A DNA stretch of 64,000 nt from Sacculina carcini (Eukaryota > Arthropoda > Thecostraca > Sacculinidae). The notes beneath the pieces are model-generated. The model saw nothing but the letters and a program-made list of their open reading frames with translations, did not search any database and was not told where the DNA came from. A program made the translations under genes and the position numbers. The stretch is taken from assembly GCA_916048095.2 (NCBI GenBank), contig OU696595.1, positions 3,668,295 to 3,732,294 of the forward strand, given 5' to 3'. Of the stretch, positions 11,486 through 19,520 are shown in pieces; the first letter of the stretch is position 1; each line of letters starts with the position of its first letter.

Positions 11486-14400
11486 GTAAGTGTGTTTGTA
11501 TGTGTGTGTCTGTATGTGTCAGTGTGGGTGTACATATATGTGTGTGTGTATATATGTATATGTATGTGTCGTTGTGGATGTGTGTGTGTATATATGTATG
11601 TGTGTCATTGTGTTTGTATATATTTGTGTGTTTGTCAGTGTGTGTGTGTGTCAGTGTATGTGTGTTTGTCAGTGTGTCTGTATATATGTGTATATATGTG
11701 TGTGTCAGTGTGTGTATATATGTGTGTGTCAGTGTGTGTGTATATATGTATATGTATGTGTCAGTGTGTGTACATATATGTATATGTATGTGTCAGTATG
11801 TGTGTGTGTGTCATTGTGGATGTGTGTGTGTATATATGTATGTGTGTCATTGTGTTTGTATATATTTGTGTGTTTGTCAGTGTGTGTGTGTGTGTGTGTG
11901 TGTATCAGTGTGGGTGTGTGTGTATATATGTGTGTGTGTGTCTAGTGTATGTCAATGTGTGTGTGGGTGTGTTAGTGTGTATATTTTCATATATATACAT
12001 TTATTTGTGTCTGTGTGTTTGTTTATTCATATATGCAGGCATTCATGTGTATGTATGTGTGTGTTGTTACCTTGTCATCAAAACGGTTACCAGGGTAATG
12101 TCGATGGTCGCTGGTCTCATGACATGTACGACTCTGGCAATAACACCAACACTTCTGGCGCTGGCGGCGGAGGAGGAGGAAGGCGTAGTGGAGGATCAGC
12201 GGCAGGAGGAGGTGGTGGAGGAATATCTTCCGGTCTTACCAAAATGATGATCTCCAATCTGGACTTTGGTGTGACCGATGCTGATATTCAGGTACACACA
12301 CAATGACACACACACACACACAAAGCAGAAAAGCACCTATACGCACAAACCAAAACATACAATCCCGTTTACATACGGAAAAAGAGAAAAATACACACGC
12401 ACACACACATACATATTGAATAAGATAGCAAAGCCGACATACAGCACATAATACAACACATTAAGACAACACAGCAGGCATACAACGACATACACTCAGA
12501 TTGACAAATCACAACACAATAGACACACAAATACAAACCAGAAAACACAACATAACAGACACACAATGACATACACTCAAACAAATAGACAGAGAACACA
12601 ACACAACAGACACACAAACACATATAACTGAGCTCAACACAACAACACACAGACAACATACAATGGAGAAACATACACAAGAACGGAAAACACACGCATG
12701 AAGCACATACACATAGAAGACAGAATTAGGAAACAATCAGACCTTATATTCAGTACTAATATATACAATATTATTAAGACAGTAATAAGACTTAGTGAGA
12801 AAGAAATTTTTAGTATGTTTTTTTTAAAAGAGATATAGATTTGATTGAGCGTATTGAGGGAGAAAGCCTATTGTAGATACGAGGTCCTAAGATAGAGAAA
12901 CAACGATTGTAGTGAGAATGCCTCGAAGGAAAGGAAGGTTCAACTAGTAGAAAAGGATCGTTAGAAGACCTAAGAGAAAGACACACACACACACACACAC
13001 ACACATACATATTTCAACTAAATATATATTTGCGTGTCTGTGTGTGTGTGTGTGTGTGTGTAGGAGTTATTTGGTGAGTTTGGAGCTGTTCGTAACGCGG
13101 TCGTACATTACGACAGGTCAGGTCGCTCATTAGGCACTGCTCATATAATGTTTGAACGAAGAATCGATGCTGTCAGGGCTGTCAAACAATATGGAGGCGT
13201 TCCTCTTGATGGTCAGTTTTTATTACCCATATATCTTTGTATGGTCAGTTTTTATTACTCATATATCTCTGTATGGTCAGTTTTTATTACTCATATATCT
13301 CTTGATGGTCAGTTTTATTACTCATATATCTCTGTATGGTCAGTTTTTATTACTCATATATCTCTTGATGGTCAGTTTTTATTACTCATATATCTTGATG
13401 GTCAGTTTTTATTACTCATATCTCTGTATGGTCAGTTTTTATTACTCATATATCTTGATGGTCCGTTTTTTATTACTCATGTCTCTGTATGGTCAGTTTT
13501 TATTACTCATATCTCTTGATGGTCAGTTTTTATTACTCATATATCTCTTGATGGTCATTTTTTATTACTCATATATCTCTGTATGGTCAGTTTTTATTAC
13601 TCATATATCTTGATGGTCAGTTTTTATTACTCATATCTCTTGATGGTCAGTTTTTATTACTAATGTCTCTATATGGTCAGTTTTTATTACTCATATCTCT
13701 TGATGGTCAGTTTTTATTACTCATATATATTGGTCAGTTTTTATTACTCATGTCTCTTGATGGTCAGTTTTTATTACTCATATATCTCTTGATGGTCAGT
13801 TTTTATTACTCATATATCTCTGTATGGTCAGTTTTTATTACTCATATATCTCTTGATGGTCAGTTTTTATTACTCATATATCTCTTGATGGTCAGTTTTT
13901 ATTACTCATATATCTCTATATGGTCAGTTTTTATTACTCATATATCTCTATATGGTCAGTTTTTATTACTCATATATCTTGATGGTCAGTTTTTATTACT
14001 CATATCTCTTGATGGTCAGTTTTTATTACTCATATATCTCTGTATGGTCAGTTTTTATTACTCATATATCTTGATGGTCAGTTTTTATTACTCATATCTC
14101 TTGATGGTCAGTTTTTATTACTCATATATCTCTGTATGGTCAGTTTTTATTACTCATATATCTTGATGGTCAGTTTTTATTACTCATATCTCTTGATGGT
14201 CAGTTTTTATTACTCTTATTTCTTGATGGTCAGTTTTTATTACTCATATATCTTGATGGTCAGTTTTTATTACTCATATATCTCTGTATGGTCAGTTTTT
14301 ATTACTCATATCTCTTGATGGTCAGTTTTTATTACTCATATATCTCTGTATGTTCAGTTTTTATTACTCATATATCTTTTTATGGTCAGTTTTTATTACT

Positions 14401-15516
14401 CATATATCTTTGTATGGTCAGTTTTTATTACTCATATATCTTTTGATGGTCAGTTTTTATTACTCATATATATTTTGATGGTCAGTTTTTATTATTCATA
14501 TATCTTGATGGTCAGTTTTTATTACTCATATTTCTTGATGGTCAGTTTTTATTACTCATATATCTCTCTATGGTCAGTTTTTATTACTCATGTCTCTATA
14601 TGGTCAGTTTTTATTACTCATATATCTTGATGGTCAGTTTTTATTACTCATATCTTTTGATGGTCATTTTTTATTACTCATATATCTTAAGTCAGTTTTT
14701 ATTACTCATATATCTTAAGTCAGTTTTTATTACTCATATCTCTTGATGGTCAGTTTTTATTACTCATATATTTTGATAGTCAGTTTTTATTACTCATATA
14801 TTTTGATGGTCAGTTTATATTAATCATATCTTTTGATGGTCAGTTTTTATTACTCATGTCTCTATATGGTCAGTTTTTATTACTCATGTGCTTTTCTGTT
14901 GTCATTTTCATGTTTCATGTCATGTTTGAGCTAACACTTAATATTGTTGAACTGTCAAAATATATTGTTCAATTCTGTTCTCATATTGTTAATTTTTTGT
15001 CATTTTTATCATATTTATTATTATTATTAGTAGTATTTTTATTTCTTCTCAATTCTGTTTTGTCTGCGCTCAATTGTGTGTCCTGTTTTCTTTAAATATT
15101 CACTAATTTAATATTTTCCTAATATTCCCTCTAAATATTTGTTTGTGAATTGATTTTCTTGTTATATTCAAATATGCATATGTGTGTGTGTGTATCTGTG
15201 TGTGTGTGTGTATGAGTTAGGTCGCGCAATGAAACTGGAATTGGCAACCAGCCAACTAAACTCCCCATCTGGCATCACTAATAATAATAATAATCAACAA
15301 CAACAACTAAATAACAACAACAACAACAGCAGTGCGTATGTTCGTCGCTCGGCGGGTTATCGTCGTGGTGGGGGTAGTGTTGGGGGGCGGGGTAGGCGAG
15401 GTGTTGGGGGAGCGGGTCGCGGTACAGGTGGCGCCACCGCGCGGCCAAAACAGAAAACTCCGACGGCGGCCGAATTGGACGCCGAGCTGGACGACTATAT
15501 AAACTCGGCCAAGTGA
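11276..15516 (+). CDS. ALYREF: ALYREF / THO complex subunit 4, mRNA export adaptor (4 coding exons)
   Basis: Coding exons are 11276-11485, 12094-12291, 13064-13211 and 15221-15516, giving 283 residues ending at TGA. ALYREF binds spliced mRNA in the nucleus and passes it to the NXF1 export receptor as part of TREX. The N-terminus starts [10 protein letters not shown], the UAP56-binding motif that identifies the family. A Gly/Arg-rich segment follows, then WSHDMYDSG, then one RRM with RNP2 MMISNL and RNP1 SLGTAHIMF, helix text [12 protein letters not shown] and [18 protein letters not shown] basic Gly-rich tail with Asn/Gln runs closes on [12 protein letters not shown], the second UAP56-binding motif. 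ATG 11276 is chosen because family proteins begin near MDMSLDD; the upstream TTG is not a plausible start. Intron phases are 0, 0, 1. The tail is longer and more Gly/Asn-rich than in vertebrates (about 257 residues). A 3' UTR intron (donor GTGAGT at 15534, acceptor TTTTCAG near 16163) is possible but unproven. Confidence 0.93.
11486..12060. repeat. TG/TA-rich compound microsatellite in ALYREF intron 1
   Basis: Most of intron 1 is TGTGTG with TATATG and TCAG steps, reaching to about 30 bp from the acceptor. The long open frames across it are repeat artefacts. Confidence 0.85.
12094..12291 (+). CDS. ALYREF: ALYREF exon 2
   Basis: 66 codons: WSHDMYDSG, a Gly-rich stretch, then the first RRM strand [17 protein letters not shown]. 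Donor GTACAC is weak-looking and is followed directly by CA repeats. Confidence 0.9.
12795..12980 (-). mobile_element. LINE reverse-transcriptase C-terminal fragment in ALYREF intron 2
   Basis: Minus-strand frame reads [22 protein letters not shown] then [16 protein letters not shown]. This is the GPRIYN.LP..IR...S...FK C-terminal signature of CR1/L2-type non-LTR elements. Only the 3' end remains. Confidence 0.7.
13064..13211 (+). CDS. ALYREF: ALYREF exon 3
   Basis: Core of the RRM from [18 protein letters not shown] to QYGGVPLDG. Phase 1 donor GATG|GTCAGT. This junction is the repeated motif of the minisatellite that follows. Confidence 0.9.
13202..14890. repeat. Minisatellite, about 54 copies of a 28-33 bp unit, built on the exon 3 splice donor
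   Basis: The unit contains TTGATGGTCAGTTTTTATT plus ACTCATATATC, with variants GTATGG for TGATGG and 28, 30 or 32 bp spacing. The first unit overlaps exon 3: the coding text CTTGATG and donor GTCAGT are the start of the repeat. Most copies therefore keep a sequence equal to the real 5' splice site. Open frames reading MVSFYYSYI repeats are artefacts. Confidence 0.95.
15221..15516 (+). CDS. ALYREF: ALYREF exon 4 with C-terminal UAP56-binding motif
   Basis: Starts in phase 1 with [13 protein letters not shown] (end of the RRM), continues with Asn/Gln runs encoded by AAT/AAC/CAA repeats and an RG-rich stretch, and ends [16 protein letters not shown], stop TGA. The start codon of the conserved C-terminal motif and the stop agree with the family. 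Confidence 0.88.
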
Positions 15517-15980
15517 GAGAGTGTGGGTGTGAGGTGAGTGAGAGTGACAGAGAGTTTAATTGTCGATTTTGGTGTGAGTTTTGCTGAGTTTCAGTGGATT
15601 TCAGTGAGCTCAAGTGAAGGAGTTTTTTAGGTGGTATATAAGTGTGCGTTTGAGGGAGTTTTGGTGGAGTTTGATGGAGTTTTGGAGAGTTATAATGTGC
15701 TGGGGTGTTAGTTTGAGTGGTTTTTAGAGGTTTAACTGGGTTTGGTAGAGTTTGGTAGAGTTTGAGTGTGTTTAATGGCGAGTTTTAGGGAGTTTAACTG
15801 AGTTTGAGTGGATTTAAGTGTGGTTTTCAGTGAGTGCTACTGAGTTTTACTTGAAGTGAGTTTTGATTAATTTTAGTGTGATTTTAAATGCGTTTCACTG
15901 AATTCAAGTAAATTTAACTAAATGAAGATTGGGCGATAGTTTTGTTTTATAATTTTGTTCTATATTTCAAAGTTAATAAA
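15517..15980 (+). other. ALYREF 3' UTR with GAGTTT-type degenerate repeats
   Basis: Over about 350 bp nearly every 10-15 bases carry GAGTTT, GGTTTT or GTGAGT words. The pattern is directional (G/T on the sense strand). No open frame. Confidence 0.6.
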
Positions 15981-16102
15981 GTAGATTAATTCATGTGTTA
16001 ATTAATCTACTTTATTAATTCTATATTAATAAAGTGTAATCTAAAAAATTATTTTTTAATAAAAAAATAACGAAATTATACAATTTCGTGTTTTTTAGAT
16101 TA
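15973..16102. repeat. Two adjacent inverted repeats
   Basis: Arms TTAATAAAGTAGATTAATT at 15973-15991 and 16000-16018 are exact 19-bp complements around an 8-base loop. A second hairpin pairs TAATCTAAAAAA (16037-16048) with 16091-16102 and, inside it, ACGAAATT (16070-16077) with 16082-16089. Confidence 0.8.
15975..15980 (+). terminator. Candidate poly(A) signal of ALYREF
   Basis: AATAAA about 460 bp after the stop, at the left edge of a perfect hairpin. A second AATAAA lies at 16383-16388 and could serve a longer or spliced 3' UTR. Confidence 0.55.
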
Positions 16103-16389
16103 ATTGCCAAAAAAATATGTGAAAATATTTTCAACAACGAATTTCTTTTTGTTTGTTTTCAGTTTTACACTGAAGGACGCGTTTGTACCGTGTCTGTTTT
16201 TCACACACACAAGTTGTGGGCTGGGTGTACAGCCTCTGACATTTGCGTCTTGTTCTTTGCTTGTTCGCTGTGTGTACCGTGTTTGTTTTTGCCGCCTGAC
16301 GTGTTTTGTGTATGGTGTACCGTGTCTGACATGGGCTACTCACATCTATTCACTGTGCTTTGTAGACAGTTTGTGATTTGTCAATAAAA

Positions 16390-17010
16390 AAAGTACTTTC
16401 ATTTATTCGGCATTTTTCTCTTTGGGAACTTGATAATTTGTATGGTTTTATTTCAATTTTTTCCATTTTAATTGCATATTTTTACGAGTTTTTTTTGTGC
16501 CAAATTCGATTTGAATTTTACAAGATTTTTTTATATATTTAACTGTCAATTTTATCAATGTTGTCCAAGATTATAAGCTGCTATTTATTCCCTAGATATT
16601 TTATCAATTAATTATAATTATTTTAAACATTTACACAAAATAATACACTTTTTATTTTATGCATTTTAGGTTCGCTGGAAAAGCCAGGGTTACTTACGTT
16701 GAAAATACCACTCAACTCTACTATCCTACAATTTTCCGTACATTTATCGTTTGAGTGTCATTAGCAACATTGAACTTTGCCTTTTGTAAAAGTTCACCGC
16801 GCTCATTTGCCGATTTAATCACGTCGACCTTGAGCACATCTCAGACAGACTTATTAAACCCTCTTAGCTCAAATGAGATAGCTTTTGCCGTTACTAATCG
16901 GCTTTCTAAGATAAAACTTTTGTGCTTGCTCAAAAAAACCGCACACAAAAGCTGTGTAATCTTATGAAGTTATCTCATGTGTAAGCTAGGTCTTTCATCT
17001 TGCCCATCTA
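16390..17010. other. Spacer, nothing recognised
   Basis: AT-rich sequence after the ALYREF 3' region; no supported gene. Confidence 0.5.
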
Positions 17011-17224
17011 ATATACAAATACATACACACACACACACACACACAAATAAGCACACATGCACAAACAAGTACTCACAAATACACACATACACATGTACAC
17101 ACGCACATACATTACTAACTCTATAAGGCACAACTCAAATGCACAAATGGGCATCTCGATTTGTCACATTTCTCCACTCTTCAAGCTCAGAGAACTTAAG
17201 TACAGAGAACATGTGGTACGATTG

Positions 17225-17530
17225 GACTGTATGGTGTAGTGGTGTAGCACACCTGCCTCACAAGCGGGAGGTCCGTGCTTCGAATCTCTGCGGAGAATTT
17301 CTTAATCCAACAGTCCCTGTCCACCCAGCAGTAAATGATGGTACCAGATATCAGTCATGTGTTGTGTCATGCATTCTGGGGAGGTGGTCCTCTCTAATAC
17401 GTCTTCCGTATTTGTGGTGTCATAGCGTGGAGAGGGTCGGTTCTGCGGTGGCAGCGAGCTGCACGGGACACACCTGTGTGTGTTCATAAGCTTCGACTTC
17501 TTCCCGTGTAGCAGCTGTCACTTGAGACAC
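17225..17530 (+). mobile_element. SINE with tRNA-Val(CAC)-like head
   Basis: TGGTGTAGTGGTGTAGCAC is an A-box region. CCTGC/GCGGG forms an anticodon stem around loop CTCACAA, whose anticodon would be CAC (valine). GTGCTTCGAATCTC is a degenerate B box. From 17352 the body matches 57250-57425 at about 95%, which shows a dispersed family. No long open frame. Confidence 0.72.
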
Positions 17531-18250
17531 TAAATCTTTAAGCTTTTCTACGGATAACTGGTCTGATCAACCGCGTCTGGTATGTTTATTCAAAGAAACA
17601 TCAAAGGCCCATCGATATCCGAAAGAAAAACGAAGCACCAACAACAACACACACACACACACATACATACATACACAAATACACAAATATCATCTATGGG
17701 ACGTAAGACGAAACTCGTCCTGTCACCAAGGCACACCGCGAGGGAAGAAAGGCCGTTATTCCGGAAGGACACAATGGCTAACGGTACATTGGGCACAGCG
17801 AAGGAGTAGAGTGTCAGGATGTCTGTACACGACGAGAAAAACAAGTATAATGCTTGGAAGGCAGAGAATGAGAGTAGAGAAGAGTGTGAGCGGAGTGAGC
17901 TCAGTGTGCAAAACAAGCTTGGATAGGAGCAGAGTTGTGATGAAGGAAAGTGTAAGAGGGCAGGTGCCGCATGGAATGCAATGACGTTTGGAGGGTGAAA
18001 TATCTATACATTTTCCCTCTGAACAATTATGAACATAAAAGCAATAAACAGCACTATTACGTTCATATACAGACACACAAGGCCCTTACTATATATACAT
18101 GTAAGACGTGGGACGCTACAATATATGATATTGTGTGTTCCTGAGCTCGTCGTGGGAGGGCGTGTTTTTGTGGTCTCCTGGCTTATCAGCCATTATCTGT
18201 GTGTGTGAGTGTTTGGTCGGTGGGTCGGTGTGTGTGCCCGCGCGGTATTA

Positions 18251-18314
<64 letters not shown>

Positions 18315-18347
18315 GTCTGTGCGGCCACCCAGTTTGTGCGCGCCGTC

Positions 18348-19520
18348 ATGGCTTCATCGCCCTCCGCTCCTCCCTCTGCCCCGGTGCAGACATGTCGCTG
18401 TGGGGACACCCTAAAATCAGCGACGTACATTGTTTGTGACTGCTGCCGCGCATCACTACATGTTTCATGTGCTGGCCTCTCCATGCCTGCGTACAATGCC
18501 GTGCGCAAACACCGACTATTCTGGGTGTGTCAAGAGTGTCAACAAGCTCTCCGCTCATCACCCCCGAAGTGCACCCCACCATTGACGGCAGAGGCGGTGT
18601 CGACCATTGTCGAGTCGCGTCTCAACGTTTTTCGCGACCAGCTCATGACGGATATGGAGAACTCGCCCAGCCCAGTGAAAAGTTCTGCTGTGCCGCTGGA
18701 CAAGCCGGTGCCTAGTTCATTCGCCGTGGTGATAAAAAACAAAGACCAGGGGCCGGTGAATACCAGTTGCGTCCAAAACGCTCTTCGCGCTGTGCCTGTC
18801 TCACAGACCCGTAAGACGTCTTCCGGAAGTCTGGTTGTGCACTGCAGCAGCCAGGAAGCGGCAGTCACTGCCAAAAAGTGCATCGCGGAGAAGGTGACTA
18901 CGGTGACGGTCACAGATGCAAAAAAGACTCCGGCACTGCTACCTAAAATCACCATTGTTAATGTGCCGTCGTCCACTCCAGAGGAATTCGTCGCGTCCCT
19001 GCGCGAAAAGAACAGCTTCTTGCGTGACGTTCCGACCTCAGCTTTAAAGCTGTTTTTTATCACCCGACCGAGGCATGGCCGTTCAGACGCGGTTCTGGGT
19101 GTCTCCCCCGAGGTGCGGCAATGCATCGCTGCGGCCGGTGATCGACTCTTTGTGCACCTGTGCTGCTGCCGAGTCTACAGCAGATTTTGGGTGGCTCGCT
19201 GTGTGCGCTGCTGCGGTTTGGGGCACAAAATCGACCGGTGCCCGTCTAGAGCCGCCACGTGCGGCCATTGTGCGGGTCCGCATGACTCCTCTGCGTGTCC
19301 CGACTCTGCACTTGTCAAGTGCACGAACTGTGCACACCATGGACGCCCCACTGACCATTCGGCATTCTCTCCCCAATGCCCCTCTCTCCTGGCAGTGAGA
19401 AACTCGCTGCGTCTCCGCACCCTGCTCGCGCCACCGGAAGGGTCTATGCCCTCTGTATTCACTCCATTCCCATCAGCACCACCTCCCCCCACGGCGTCCA
19501 ATAGGCCCGCATCGGACTGA
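18348..19520 (+). CDS. LINE ORF1: PHD finger plus CCHC zinc knuckles (nucleic-acid binding)
   Basis: 390 residues from ATG 18348, the first ATG after the TG tract. Residues 16-64 (CRC..C....CDCC....HVSC......FWVCQEC) form a PHD-type C4HC3 zinc finger. A middle region of about 150 residues resembles the RRM-like part of LINE ORF1 proteins. Residues 284-345 carry gag-type zinc knuckles (CVRCCGLGHKIDRC, CGHCAGPHDSSAC, then CTNC). The tail is Pro/Ser-rich. ORF1 proteins of this kind coat the element RNA. It ends in TGA, and the same frame stays open into ORF2. Confidence 0.85.
   Translation: MASSPSAPPSAPVQTCRCGDTLKSATYIVCDCCRASLHVSCAGLSMPAYNAVRKHRLFWVCQECQQALRSSPPKCTPPLTAEAVSTIVESRLNVFRDQLMTDMENSPSPVKSSAVPLDKPVPSSFAVVIKNKDQGPVNTSCVQNALRAVPVSQTRKTSSGSLVVHCSSQEAAVTAKKCIAEKVTTVTVTDAKKTPALLPKITIVNVPSSTPEEFVASLREKNSFLRDVPTSALKLFFITRPRHGRSDAVLGVSPEVRQCIAAAGDRLFVHLCCCRVYSRFWVARCVRCCGLGHKIDRCPSRAATCGHCAGPHDSSACPDSALVKCTNCAHHGRPTDHSAFSPQCPSLLAVRNSLRLRTLLAPPEGSMPSVFTPFPSAPPPPTASNRPASD

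Noticed and set aside
13148-14630. Open frames reading MVSFYYSYI repeats
   Set aside because: They are translations of the intron 3 minisatellite and follow the ALYREF donor.
13202-14890. CRISPR-like array
   Set aside because: Units are head to tail without unique spacers, in a eukaryotic intron.
15513-16388. Alternative ALYREF C-terminus by splicing from AA|GTGAGA at 15513 to 16164
   Set aside because: It would add a hydrophobic, Cys-rich tail unlike the family, and remove nothing needed; the LDDYINSAK stop fits ALYREF.
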